A DNA stretch of 64,000 nt from Pipra filicauda (lineage: Eukaryota > Chordata > Aves > Passeriformes > Pipridae): the NCBI RefSeq assembly GCF_003945595.2, contig NW_024104532.1, forward strand, positions 7,191,501 through 7,255,500. The letters run 5' to 3'. The notes beneath the pieces were generated by a model. That model did not search any database. It saw nothing but the letters and a program-made list of their open reading frames with translations, and was not told the origin of the DNA. Positions 1 to 12,489 of this stretch are shown here, piece by piece. The position numbers and the translations under genes were made by a program. How positions within the stretch are numbered: the stretch's first letter is position 1; each line of letters begins with the position of its first letter.

Positions 1-992
1 CCTTTTTAATAATGAAAACACCAGCACAAATCAAAGCATTTAACTGAATTGTTCAGTTAATGGATTAGTTAGTTCTGTCGCTGATGTCAAATATGTGAAC
101 AGATTACCTGTTTTGCATTTAATACATTGTGGCTTTTTTTTAAATCAAAGAAGTGCCTACTGCCTTCAAGATTTTGATTATGATGCAAGTACAGCAGTGT
201 GTACGTTCTAATGACTTACACAGCAGAACAGGTGTCAAACCTCACAACAACAAAATGTGTCTCCACAATGATGAGAGAATTCAGCCTCCGGTTCCAGAGA
301 GTTTCAGCTCTGGCTGAAGGAACATAAAGTTTGAATGACAAATCAAAGAAAGCAATGCTTAAAACAAAGAGGAAGCTTTAGGTAACAGGCTGTAGAGAAA
401 AGCCACTTCTAATGAAACAAAACACATATGATTGAAGAGGGTAGATAAAGGAAGATTACAACAGAAGAGAGGAGCAGGTCAAATACAATGAGTTATGGGA
501 GACCTTGAGGAAAGAGATCAGAGAGGACATTAAAAAATAGTGTCAACATCATATGGGGTACTCTCAAATGAGAGAACTACAAGAGGATAAGAAGCTTTTG
601 ATGTGGAGGTACCAGCAGATGTTCTTTCTGAAAGACAATGATTACACAGTGTGCAAAGAGAGATGGAAATGGAGCCCCACAGAGTGCTGGAGAGTGTCAC
701 CAGTGACTTTATGCACACAGCACTAGAAGTGCTCACTGCAAGCTTAGACTACTTTCCATCAGAAATAAGAGATGTGAGCATGAGCTTCCTTTATTTTTTT
801 TTTCCCCTCTCTCTCCTTTCCGTTTCCTCTTGCCACTGTATAGGATATTAAGAAACAGAATTAAGTCAGCCCCTACCACAGAAGCTGGGGAACCAGTAAA
901 GCAAGTTTCCCAGAAAGTGCAGTTGGCAGCTTCACAGCTTCTCTGAGGACATTTTGAAAGCAAGTAAAGGGAATATACTTGTATGTGTTGTA
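1..992. other. Unique noncoding DNA, no gene seen
   Basis: AT-rich single-copy-looking sequence. Open frames here stay under about 80 codons and match no family I know. A pyrimidine-rich tract lies near 790-835. Nothing in it supports an exon, promoter or RNA gene. Confidence 0.6.
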
Positions 993-1520
993 TTCATAGA
1001 ATAGATTGGGTAGGAAGGGACTGGTAAAGGCCATCTAGTCCAACCCCCCTGCCATGAGCAGGGACATCTTCAGCTGGATCAGGTTGCTCAGAGCCATGTC
1101 CAACCTGACCTTGAATGTTTCCAGGGATGGGGTGTCCACAGCCTCTGGGGGCAACTTGTACCAGTTTTCCCACTGTCATGGTAAAAAACTGCTTCCTTAT
1201 ACCTAATCTAGATCATCCCTCGTTTATGCTAAAACTGTTTCTAAACCCTTTTCCTGTTGGAACAGGCTGTGCTAAAATGTGTGTCCCAAGCTTTCCAGTA
1301 GGCCCCCTTTTAGTACTGAAAGGCTGTGATAAGGTCTCCCCAGAGCCTTCTTTGTGCAGGCTGAACAGCCTCAACTCTCTCAGCCTGTGCCCACAGGAGA
1401 GGTGCTCCATCCTTCTGGTCACCTTCATGTTCTCCTCTGGACCCATTCCAAGAGGTCCACATCCTCTGTATGTTGGGGACACCAGAGCTGGATGCAGTAC
1501 CCCAGGTGGGGGCTTAGTTG
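993..1520 (-). mobile_element. CR1: CR1 LINE, 5'-truncated 3' end
   Basis: This is the 3' end of a CR1 (chicken repeat 1) non-LTR retrotransposon lying on the minus strand. On the plus strand it begins with TCATAGAAT, the complement of the CR1 terminal ATTCTATGA repeat. It then runs through the family hallmarks: GGAAGGGACTGGTAAAGG, ATCTAGTCCAACCCCCCTGC, GGATGGGGTGTCCACAGCC, GGTCTCCCCAGAGCC, AGGCTGAACAGCC, AGGAGAGGTGCTCC and GGGGACACCAGAGCTGGATG. Similarity fades at about 1520, so the copy keeps roughly the last 530 bases and lacks the ORF1 and reverse transcriptase regions. Such 5' truncation is normal for CR1. No target-site duplication is seen, which also fits CR1. A 146-codon open frame on the plus strand (1115-1555) is antisense to the element and is not a gene. 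Confidence 0.96.
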
Positions 1521-4500
1521 CAGGTTTAAGGTGTACTATAAAAGGCTATCTCTGAGTACAGTAGAGAGCAGTAAATAACTGCTCTGTCTCCAGCATTTAT
1601 GAGTCAGTATAGCCAGGTAAGTGCTTTGTGTTCTACAGCATGATTACTGGGTGCAGTTGCAAGGGGAAAAAGAATCAATGACTTAACTTTAAAGTATTTC
1701 AAAGGGAGCTACCATCTGGTACCAGGATGTCAGAGCACCCCTCAGAATATAGTGAGTTTAATTACTATCTCTAACCCTCTTTATGAGAGTAGTGGGCTAG
1801 GAAAAAAAAAATCTCTTTGTGAAAAAGTTAGTTTGCATGTCTTAATTTTTTAATTTTTTTTTAATTTGCTTTTATATGAGTTTATGTATGAGAAAGGAAG
1901 AGGCTTCCCTTTTTTTATGATTAATATTAATTAGAAATGAGACCTTCTACACTACAGACTCTGCAAGGGAACCTCTTTAACGCAGGGAACTTAACGTGAG
2001 ACTGGTTGTGAAATGGCTTTTAGTCAAACAAAGAGTATTTTAGCTTCTCATGGGAAAGATGCTCTTTATCTTGCCTAGTAGGTGACACCTGGTTGACACC
2101 TATGGATCATGATTTAATTCTGTCTTCTCTTGCTCTAAAGCCAGCTGATCAAGAGAAGTGTTTTTCAGGGTGGCTGCAGTGCTGTTACCTGCACTGAGCT
2201 GAGCAATCACAGTCACGTGTTGGCAGAGGGCAATTCTGGGATATTTCACTATTGATCATTAAATCACTCCCCACTCTGAGTGCCTTCCAGCAATGCAGCT
2301 CATAGCCTGACTGATGTTGCCACGTGGGATTCATGGTTTTTTCTTCAATCTTTGCAAGGTGAGAACAGCGTTTGGTTTGTCTTGTCATAGGTAGAAAGCA
2401 TCTCTCCATCCATCTATCTGGAAATATCTTACAGGTGTCATAATACTGTTAATCCTTTATAGGGTGTGGAGGTGTGAGAGGTTTATGAAGATTGTTAATC
2501 TTGATACCTTGTCTGTCACTTTGATTAAATGGTGTTTGAATTTGTATTAGTATATCTTTCCCAATAGTTATGGTCAAGTATCAGGTTTAAATGTATCTTG
2601 TGACTCGGTCCAAATAGTTTATTTTGGTATGAAAAGCTCAGAATTTATTGGGTTTATAACACAATGTTCATTGTGTACTAACTTGGAAAAACTGAATTGA
2701 ATTGTAGCAAAGAGCTTCATGAGTGTTAAAAAGTTAGGCAAATAATGCAATTTTTCCTTGAATGTTTTTCTGAAGTATTGAGCCAGTTGTTGTCTCCTAC
2801 ACTGATAAACCTCTGTGAGTTTTCTGATTGAAATTCATTAATCTGCACATGATTTGTGCACCATGTGATTCCTGAAAATGTTATCGTGTTTTGGGACCAA
2901 TACAACTGGGGCATCCTGTATCTTGGTATATGCAGTAATTAAGTGTTCATTTGATAACAGACTGCTTTTCTTAAGAAGGTGAGATCTATTCTCGATGTCT
3001 GGAACAGAATAGTTAGCAAGAGTATGTGATTCCTTAGAGGTGTTTGCCAATATGTACTTTGAGAATCAGTGATTCATTTTGAGGTTGAATTTTGGTGTCA
3101 ATTTTAGTGTACTTGGGTATTTAACTCTGTAAAGTACCTAGGCTCAAGTTTCCAAGCCCTTATAATGGTTTCCTATTATGCCAAATAAATAATTCATGAT
3201 AAGTTTTAGTTTGTTTTATTTTGGTTTCTGGAGGTTTTTATGGTCAGCCAGGAATGTTATCTATCTATGCATCTCTTGAATTGTAGTATCAAATCACAAA
3301 TTAAGACTTGAAGTATATCCAGTGATATATATAACCAATGCTATAATTTAACATTTGTTTTGTGGAATAGTTTATAATAATTTTAATGAAGTCCTAAACA
3401 ATTTTGTCCGTAAATCTGAAGTACAGGAATCATAATAAGAAAATAGTGCCTCTATCATCCTGTGTCATCCTGTCATTTCCCAAAAGAGATGAAACCCTCA
3501 AATCTGACTGAAGCTTTTCTCTTACCAATATCTTCTATTTCTCTAGAAGAAACATAGATTATTCCATCGTGAAGGTAAAAGGAAGGAAACCAAATTAAGT
3601 TATAAGAGGTCATGTAGGAAGTCTGATAGAGCTCTGGGAACAGAACTTTGAGATATGACACATGTTTAATACAGTAGACAACACTGCCTTGTGCAAATTG
3701 CTTAAAATCTCTTTACTTAGCCAGACCAACTGTAAAATCCAGCTAATAAAGCTTAACCACCCTTGTAAAGTGCTTTGAGGTCTACACATGAAATAGCACT
3801 TTGTGAATACAAAGCAAAGAACGACTGGTTTTTTTCCTTCCCTTGATGAGTAAATAGGAAGGAAGATCTGAGTGATTTATTTGGGTGACCAGGGAGTAGT
3901 TACTGACTATGAAGCCAGAAGATGTGAGTCTTCCTCTTGAGTCTGGTGCTTTCAAATGTTTTATAGTGGGAGGAGAGCTGTCCTGACCGCATATGTAGAT
4001 ACTTTAAGTGATTAAGCTCTTCATTTTTTTTTTTATGAGTGAACAGAATAGCAGCTCTACAGCTACGACTGAGTTTGGCCAGCATTACTCATTCCTTCTG
4101 GAATTTAATACCCTCTATTATATATTGCCAAAGATTTCCCTTTGTTTAGTACAGAAGAGAAATGGAAATAAAGACAGCTTTTAAGACTGGAAAGCTTTGC
4201 TTTCTCAGAAAACATTGTTGAAAAGCAAACTACTGTTGTTGCCTACCAGTGCAGACACTTCCTCACTTGTCACGTCTTGCACAACATCTGAGCCCTTAAA
4301 ACAAGGTAATGAATAATTAGCATCTCCAGAAATTGTACACTAGGCACACAATAAATTATTCCCACAGGTTTATATGACAATAATCTTTACACCTGAGAAT
4401 TGATTCGAGGCTTCATATATCTCATCCTGAAGAAAGTGCAGACTCCTGATGAGGTAACTAACACCAGTAGTCCATTAACTACACGGATTACATCTTCACT

Positions 4501-5484
4501 GTTAAGAGAACTACTTAGTTCAGGCTCTGATGCAGACCTGGAGTGCACCTAAGATGAAGGGGCATGAATAATTTGCCTTTTTTAACATGCTTCACAGGCT
4601 TAAAACTAGTTAGTTTTCTGCCCTCTTCCCCCAGTTATTAAGAATTTGATACTCATATGACTTGCCACAGTGTAAACTGTGTTCTGTAACTTAAAGCAGA
4701 TGCATCTCCAAACAACCCTGTCATTTTAGGGTTACCCTGTGCCTACACGTGGTACTGCAAAGAATCTGAGCCCTGAACCTGATTGTGTAGGCAGTCTCTG
4801 CTTCTTACTGTTTGCTTAATCCTTCCTATGTAATTATGAAGTATAATCCTATTTTAATCTTCCTTTCCATTTCTAGACCTATTTCCATGTACAGTCAGTA
4901 TTATATCAATTAATATTTTATTGCTATTAAATGAGATTTGATCTTTTATCTTGAAGGTAAAACTAAATACAGAATTGCAAACAATATTGGAAACTCTTGT
5001 TCTAATTGTTACTAAGGATGTGTCACCAGTTGGCACTTTCTTCTTTTTTTTTTTTAAGAGTAAAACCACATGAAAGTAATTGTTCTGCTTTGTGGAACAC
5101 TGATAGGATAAAAAGATTGTGCTTGGCAGATATTTTGTGCTATCCATTTCTTTATGTCACAATTTTAAGTCACTGAATAAGGTGATTGTAGCTACTACTG
5201 CCCTCTTTAAAGATAAATCCTTTCACAATAACTTTGTAATACAGTATTGTCAGGAAATGCAATATGCTCTACCTTCGTGAGAAAACCTCTCTAATTGGAA
5301 TCACTGGACCTTGACTTGCTTGTCACAGCTATATTCAGGGGCAAGGTGAAATCTTTAAGAAGTCTGATCAGGAGAATTAGACCATGGCTTCTCTGAACAA
5401 AAACATTATAAGAGGACACATTCATATGAACATCTTTCTGCTTGAATTTCTCTTTGTTTTTTTCTTATATGTGGAGAGAACAGT
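1521..5484. other. Unique noncoding DNA
   Basis: About 4 kb of AT-rich sequence with no recognisable gene or repeat. Small features are a T-rich tract at 1846-1870, a doubled TGACACCTGGT-type motif at 2082-2100 and an interrupted poly-T at about 5040-5056. Open frames of 60-97 codons occur on both strands without codon bias or splice context that I would trust. Confidence 0.6.
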
Positions 5485-5504
5485 GGGCAGGGAGCTGGGG
5501 GGGG
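5485..5504 (+). other. Putative G-quadruplex motif
   Basis: Three G runs of 3, 3 and 8 bases are separated by CA and AGCT. The 8-base run can supply two G-triplets with a GG loop, so the segment satisfies the standard four-run, short-loop G-quadruplex pattern. It sits alone in AT-rich DNA with no nearby promoter signal. Confidence 0.5.
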
Positions 5505-5886
5505 CAAGAGAGACAGATGATTGTATTTGAACAGTCTGACTTGTTACAGTTCAGTAATTAAAATCCAGAAAAAATAAACAACTACTGTTGTTTCTTGTGC
5601 TGGAAGAGTTAATAAATATCTCAAACTTAGGAACAGGTGGGGGAATTGCAGCTAAAGCCATTGAGCTTAATGAGAATTAGTCATGCATTCTGATTGTTCA
5701 GATATTGGATGAGGGACCTGCAAGGCAAGAGCTTTTCCTAAGCTCCTGAAGTCGGGATAATAAATAGAAACAAATCATCTTCTAGTGATTACCAGACATG
5801 TGTATAGAGAATTCATAACAGAAAAACAAGACACTTCATTGCAGTGTAGCAGAGCTGTAGCTGAGACACCCTCTTCTCTATTTCAT

Positions 5887-5916
5887 ATTACTGCTACTAT
5901 TACTATTATTGTTATT
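5887..5916. repeat. Imperfect ATT/ACT trinucleotide repeat
   Basis: About ten consecutive triplets of the ATT, ACT and GTT type form a short imperfect microsatellite. Confidence 0.7.
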
Positions 5917-7192
5917 TAGGAGTTCTGGTCTTTAATGCTTTCCTAAAATATGAATGAATAAGAAGAAAATCAGCTGGACATGAAGTGTGTGGGTTACCCT
6001 GTTGGTGGAGGTTGGGGCAGGAATAGGAGGAAGGCTCAGAGTTAACTTTGCCTGCTTCAGGTGTCCTGTGCAACGCAAGGAATGTCATGAAAGGCACAAA
6101 ACGTGCTATGTTGATTTAATAGCACAAACAGACTATGGAACCTGTGGTATGCAGGAGATAGTGGAAAACTCCTCGAAATGAGCTGGTCAATTATTTTACA
6201 TGTTGGTATTCCCAGGAAAAAAAAAATAACTGACCTGAAGTGATCTGTAGGTTATGGTCCTATGAATACTGGCTGGAAAAACTCTCAAAATAAATCTTCA
6301 AAGCATTGATCAACCAAGTTTTTATGTTGGGCTACGGCTCTTAATTTACATTTTTAATCCCTGACAGACTTTTCTCAGTAACTTGTGCATATGCAACTCT
6401 AAGGATTCTATTATTTTTTGTCATTATAAGGTAAAACAGTTGGATCATTACTTTTTTTAAGGGTGTCTTTCCTTCATCCTAGGAGCCTTAGGTGACTGGT
6501 TAGTGTAATGCTAAATAAAATACTTCCTGTAATATATGGGTTTACATCACATCCTATTCAGAAGGTTGGTCTCAGAAGACCAGCTCTCAGTGAAAAAAGG
6601 ATTAACTGGTGGTTCGTTTAGAAAGGTGCTCTGTGTATAGGTATTTCCTGTCACTCTTGCTTGAATGTGATCACTAGAAAGTGAGCACTGACTCTCTAGT
6701 GAGTGGCTCAAAATGTTTGTTTAGGCTATCAAATTATTATTATTTTCAAGTTCAAGAGTAGTGGTAAATAAGGAAAAAATAAATTATTAAAACTCAAACC
6801 AAAATGCAAGACTAGTTGCTTGCTGAAAGTGTAACTAAAATTCTGCTGATACACTATGTAACTCTTGTAGTCTTAAGTAGAGGTTTTTATGACAGAGCTG
6901 AAGGAAATGGAGAAACATAAAATCAAAAAAATTACTAGAGATTAAATAGTTTTTATTGCCAAATCAGCAACACGCACAGCTAATGGAAAATATTTTCTAC
7001 AGACAGATGGGATAGTCAGATCCCAGGAGCATAAGTATGAAGTATCTGTTAAGATTCTATTTTATACATTTGCATATAAATATAAACATCATTAGTAGGG
7101 GCTAATTGCCCTGTAGGAACTACCACACGAGCATTTGAATCTTCAGGGTTGCTGGGTTTTGTTGTTTTTTTGAGGGGGGTTAAGTATCTCTA
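5917..7192. other. Unique noncoding DNA
   Basis: AT-rich, with no gene recognised. It contains an 8-bp inverted repeat at 6671-6702 (arms TCACTAGA and TCTAGTGA, 16-base loop). Confidence 0.55.
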
Positions 7193-7454
7193 TTACCCAT
7201 CATGTTTGGTACTGCATGGCTGCAACGGATAATTACGACCATTAAGAATCTCAATCACAAAATCCAAACCATTTGGACTGGCTTCCAGGGCGGCCCAGCA
7301 CAGTAAGTAACCATTGTTTTGCTCATGCATATTCATAAGGGTTCTTGATTTGACTTTCATAGTAGGGGGCTTGTAAAAAGCTCATCCACATATTAGCCCT
7401 TACAGAGGACTGAACACCTAAGGTAACAGGATACCGCACAGGATCAAAGTCTTT
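7193..7454 (-). pseudogene. Coding-like block, possible decayed exon; family unknown
   Basis: Read on the minus strand, a good 3' splice acceptor (TGCCTTTTAG, ending at 7455) is followed by an open segment from 7454 to a TGA at 7323. It has 43 codons, with stretches such as RYPVTLGVQSS and YYESQIKNPYEYA. A second frame is open from 7381 to a TAA at 7193 and gives NNGYLLC followed by WAALEASPNGLDFVIEI. The two translations look complementary: the first reads well before about 7330 and the second after it, as if one frameshift near 7323-7335 separated them. Composition is less AT-rich than the flanks and includes CG dinucleotides, which are rare around it. I do not recognise the protein. It could be a broken exon, an exapted ancient repeat, or a conserved noncoding element whose open frames are accidental. 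No donor site or neighbouring exon was identified. Confidence 0.25.
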
Positions 7455-7844
7455 CTAAAAGGCAGTGCATAAAGCAAGGAATTATGTATTGTAGCTCCTC
7501 AGAAGAGAAATAGTAGTGTAAAAAAGCGGGATTTCAAATATTTAGGTTTTTCCGTTGTCCTGGTGACAGAAAAGGTCAAGGATGTCTGCTGTGCAAGGCT
7601 TGGTTAATGTGCCTCATTGCTGGGCAAAGAGCAGTTGAGTCAGCTGTGATGAGTACTGAGGGCTTGTATATAATATTTGGGAGCCTGTAAGGTGTATGGT
7701 AAAGGCAGTGGTGTTAGCACAGTGATGTAAGTTTAAAAAAAAACTGTTGGTGTTTCAAATATTGCTGTGTAATTTCCCACTTGAGAACTTGAATGATGTT
7801 TGATTCAATCTTAAGCTTGGATAAGACCTTGTTGACATTTAAAG

Positions 7845-7867
7845 AACCCAACCAACCAACCAAACCC
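7845..7867. repeat. CCAA tetranucleotide repeat
   Basis: Four tandem CCAA units lie within an A/C-only tract, one of several A/C-rich or G/T-rich low-complexity tracts in this window. Confidence 0.75.
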
Positions 7868-8028
7868 TCCATGTTTGTGACACTGAGCTGACGTTTGTTG
7901 CTGGGGAGTAGAGGTATGAATTAGAAATAATACAAAAATAATCTTCTAGAAATCTTCCCACTTGAAAAACCATACAAAACCAATATTATCTAAAAATTAA
8001 GTCCTTGTTGTTGAAGTACAACATGTGC

Positions 8029-8052
8029 ATAACGTAACATCATAACATAACA
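8029..8052. repeat. Short ATAAC-type pentanucleotide repeat
   Basis: ATAAC, GTAAC, ATAAC and ATAAC units are clustered with a short interruption. This is a degenerate 5-bp microsatellite. Confidence 0.5.
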
Positions 8053-11000
8053 CCTGCAGGCTTTCTCGCTCCCATGACCTCCCCACGTGGGATCTGGGAG
8101 CCATTGGTTCTTGGCTGGAGTAGATTGTCAGACAGTCATGATCACCTTTGCTGGTTTTGTTTCCTTCATCTGTCCATTTTCCAACCCATCTGTCTTTCTC
8201 TGCTTTTGTGTATTGTTTTCTATTTTTGTGTTCGCTGTTCCTGGCAGTTTCTTCCCTGTCAAATGATGAACACTTTGATGTTGTTTCTTAGAAAATAACA
8301 GTGGGGGCCTTGCCAGAAATATCCTGCTTACCTAACTTTGACCTGCATTGTTATTTTCATGCACATCCTCCTCTTCACGTTTAGTTTGTCAGTGCCATAG
8401 GGAGAATTCTTCCCCCACCTTCCAGTGCTGCTTAACACAGTGGCCCCTAATCTCATTAAAAGGGACTTCTGTGCTTCAAGTCCATGTGCCAAGCCAGGGA
8501 AAGACTTTCCAGCAGTCAAAAAACAAAGATGAAAGCTTTGGACTGCCTGAATAAGAGGTAAATGTAAAAGCACAAAATGCTTCTAAACCCCACGTAGGGA
8601 GTCCAGCCCGGTAAAGCTGCATTTCTGCATGAACTAAATAAAAAAATAGAAATTGGTAGATGTGATGAACTGCTGATTTTAATGTGTATTATTCTGACAA
8701 CAACTTTAGAAGACCCCCTTGAAAATTCCTATTGGAAATCAGCAGTTGTAACTCTAGATGGTATTAAACTGTGTAGCAGCCTCTGTGACTGGCATAGCAG
8801 ATAACACTTAAGATGGAGCAAAACATGTTTATGTAAGTGTTGATAATGTATTTCTCTGCAGCAGCAAGGGGCTGAATTACTGATTGGGAAGAGTACTCCT
8901 GGTCTTCAAGCACTGAGAGACTAATTCCTGTCAAAGTATAAAGCTTCTATCTTCGGTGGAATAGTATGAGGGGGGAGGGTCTTCAGTCCTATCCACTGCA
9001 GTAATTGGCATAAGACACTCCTGGTCTCCTGACAGTGTGAAGTTCAAAGAAATTTCAGCATTAATTGGATGTGGCTCATCCATTCATGAGTTTGAGTGTC
9101 TGCCAGATGAAATATCTAACATAAAACTGCATGTATAGGGGATCACAGCCCCTGTTCTTGTGGAGGGGTTCCAAATAATGTGAGTTTAAAACAGATTTTC
9201 CGGATAATACCTGAAGGTGGTGTATGCCATGGTTAAAAACAAATTGCAGCAATAGGCAAATGGATTTTTTATTCAGAAATTTAAATCTTTCTGTGTCCAA
9301 AGTGGTTCTTTTTGTAAGGATATAGCTAATGGGTTCTTTGTGTAACAAACTCAGCAGACTTTTTGTGAGCATGTGTGAGAAACCAACTGTTTTACATGTA
9401 GTTGTGTCTGAAACAGGAATGTCTACTTACAGATGTTACTAACCATTCCTTTTAGTGAATGTAGTAGAATATAGCCTTAGGGAAAGGTAATTCAACACTT
9501 ATTTGACCATCATCCTTGTCATTACCTCCACTGTCGTTATAATAAAATAGTATTCTAGAACATGGAAGCTTGTGCTTGGAAAAATATGGGAAAGAGAGCA
9601 GGGAAAAGAAAGAAAGATCATAATGAAGTTAGAGCACTATCAGTAGCTGTAGGTTTAAAAAGTACATCTTAAATATGTTAATTGTATAATATAAAAGCAT
9701 TTCAAAACCACCTGCCACTCCAGCATCCTCTAATGGCAGAGCATCTTCACAGGGTAGAACAAAGCAGCAGCCTGGTGTTGACGTGGAGTTGGTTTGCAAT
9801 GGTCCTTGTGCTGCCCTGGCTCAGGGCTCAGCCATGCAGTGTGTGAGGCCCTGGCTCTGGGGGGGTTTAACCAAACTGGAAAGCTGCACAGTCAAGCAAA
9901 ATGTGAATGTCAGTTTGGGTTCTTTATGTGCAGGTTAGGAACTGAGAGAAGTTGAACTGCACACAGAGGAAGGTTTACAGTTCTCCATTAGTCACTCAGG
10001 AATGTACTGAGCACTTGATCCCAGTTTTCTCAAGATGATTGTTTAACGTAAGAGTTGTGTGTAACAGAACAACTAGTTCATTCCTTTTTACTTTATATTG
10101 TGAAATGATTGCTTGTAATCTTATTTCAGGAATTTGGTAATGTCAAAACATTTCTTTATGAAAACAGACAACGTAGTATATGCTGCTACCACTATGTATA
10201 AGGATAATTCTGTATTTTAAAATATTGATTTAGCATGACGTACTAAAATTGATGTCTTATTTTTTCTTGAGATTTTGGATAGTTTTGGGCATCAGCAATA
10301 TATTCCTAAAAAAATGTTTGTTCCAATAATGCAGCTTTCATGAAAAACTACCCGACTGAAAAAGTTTGGCTTATTCCCAGGGTTATTCCCAGTGCCATCA
10401 AGTATCATCATTTTGTCATGTGAAACTACACTGACATAGCACATTGTATCGTGTACCTCTTCAAGCCACAGCAAATTGATCAAGTTTTTGCCCTACCAGA
10501 ACTGTAAGTGGATTAGGCCAAGTGGATTAGGTGGTCAGAAATGACTTCTTTTAAAGTGCCCACACACTGCATTTTGCAGATGTCAAAGTAACTATTTAGT
10601 CTGGAAATTGTTTGCTTGATAAAATGAAATATGAATGAGAGTTAATAGACAGTCCTAGTGTATGGCTGGGAGGGAAGAGGATAGTCCAGTTCTTTTCCTA
10701 ATGCCTCTTATGCTCCATTCTCAGCATGGTCTCCCAGTGGTACTGTAACTCAGCAGAAAAATCACTGTATCAAGGCTCCCCACCACAATCTAGACTCAGA
10801 GCTTTAATGGAGAAAAGGGTTAGTTATTGCTGGAGAGTTTCCAGAGATATGTGGTAAATGAGTACAGGTATTGCAGTTGGGATCTGCTTAAGCTCCTGCT
10901 GCATGGTGGGTGTTCTGCATTACCAGATGTGATGGAGTTTACTGAAGTATCACATTTGAAGTATTTCTTCACTATTCTTACAAAGGTTTTAAATTTGAGG

Positions 11001-12127
11001 GGTTTGTTTAGTTGATTTCTTTAACAAGGGTGTTTGTTGGTAATTGTCAGACTTGTCTCCCTCCATTAAAAATGGAGGTAGATGTCTTTTTTCACTGCAA
11101 AACTGGACAATTTCCTAGAAATATCTGGTGAAAGGATTATGGTACCAGTGAGATTTAGATGCTTGTACAATCCTATGATTTCAATAAGTTGAAGTCATAG
11201 GAGACAATATTTCCTGGCTAGTTTGAGTTCTGTTGTGTTCAACAAAACCATTTTTGTTTAGCTACTGACCACCTTAAAATTACTATAAAAATTCAAATGC
11301 TCCCAATTTTCAAAATGTGCTCTGAGTGAAAATTCTGTATCTTGGCAACCAGGAAGGGCCAATTATTCTTCGGAAAAAATCATCCTATCTGCCAAGATGA
11401 ATTTATTATCATAATTCTTGCAAGGATATGTGAGTTTATTCAATATCTCTTCTTTGGCTCTCTTTACTGTAAGAGATATCCCAATTCATTGATATTGAAA
11501 TTGGTGAAGTGGGTTTAATTCAATTCAAAGAAATACATATCTGGTGGTATAGCACAGCTCTTTATAACATTTAAGGTTTCTTGTGCTTAGAGAAAAAAAC
11601 AATGATTGATTTAAGAAATCTTGAATTAAAATTGCTCTCAGTCAGAATATGTATAGCTTGGCATTTGTATATTTTTTTTTTTTTTATGTTGAGGGTGTGG
11701 AACTACCCCCAGTAAAATGGCAAGAGGTTTAATGCAAAGAGCCTTCTGCTTACAATAGACAGCTGCTATTGCCTAAGTTAAATAGCAGTTCCTTTTCTAA
11801 GTCTTCAGTCTTATAATTTAAATTATACAAGAAAATATTAGTTCTTTGTATCATTGTTCATTTAAATGCAGGACATGGACTTGAAGCAGAAAAGATAGAG
11901 GGATACGTGAAAGTGAGTCTGAACCTCTGAATTACATTAAGGAGGTTTAAATTCTTCTTTGAAGGATGGAGACAGAAGCAGACTTAGGTCTGTAAGATTA
12001 GCCACAGGAAATCATCAGCTAAATTAATAAGTAATTTGAGTGAATGGAATAGTAGAATTTTCAGGAGAGGAATTTGCTGCTTAGCCCAGGTTAGACTTTC
12101 TTCAGAAATGGTAATAATGCACCTTTC
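8053..12127. other. Unique noncoding DNA
   Basis: Sequence between about 8060 and 8620 and between 9710 and 9860 is richer in GC than average, but I see no open frame with splice support. The second patch repeats the word GCCCTGGCTC in degenerate form. A 14-bp tandem duplication (AAGTGGATTAGG core) lies at 10506-10533, and a 14-base poly-T at 11672-11685. No RNA gene or transposon was recognised. Confidence 0.55.
10506..10533. repeat. 14-bp tandem duplication
   Basis: Two adjacent 14-bp copies share AAGTGGATTAGG and differ only in the last two bases, which suggests a recent slippage-type duplication. Confidence 0.8.
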
Positions 12128-12149
12128 AGGTCACACCATAATGTGACCT
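12128..12149. promoter_or_regulatory. Inverted AGGTCA-type site (possible nuclear receptor element)
   Basis: Perfect 8-bp arms AGGTCACA and TGTGACCT are separated by six bases. Each arm contains the AGGTCA half-site bound by nuclear receptors, so the half-sites form an inverted pair spaced by ten bases. That spacing is not one of the classical response-element spacings, so function is uncertain. The arms could instead be a chance hairpin. Confidence 0.3.
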
Positions 12150-12489
12150 TTTCATAGTGCTGATGTAAATCTGATTTCTACACAGAAAACATGGCAACAC
12201 AAAAGTACAGATTGAATGTGCTTGGTGCTGGGCCTTCCCACCCTAAGTTCTGTGTATTTTTCTGCTATTTTGGGTGAGATTACCACTTAGCATGGAGAGA
12301 TGAGCAGGAGAGAAAAGCTTGATTCCTGTTTTTTAATTTTTCTTCCAATTTAAGACATTTTTAACTCTGTTTTAAGCCTACCAAAAGGATGTAATGATTA
12401 CAGAAGAGTCTTGTCTGACAAAAAATAATCTGGATTTTCTCAGCTGAGCATTTCCCAGCTTTGAGACAATGTAAACCACTGTAAAAGTG

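Noticed and set aside
1115..1555. 146-codon plus-strand open frame
   Set aside because: It lies antisense to the CR1 3' end at 993-1520, a region that does not code in either direction in this way.
4395..4420. GATTCGAGGC resembling a tRNA B box
   Set aside because: No A box at the right distance and no cloverleaf arms.
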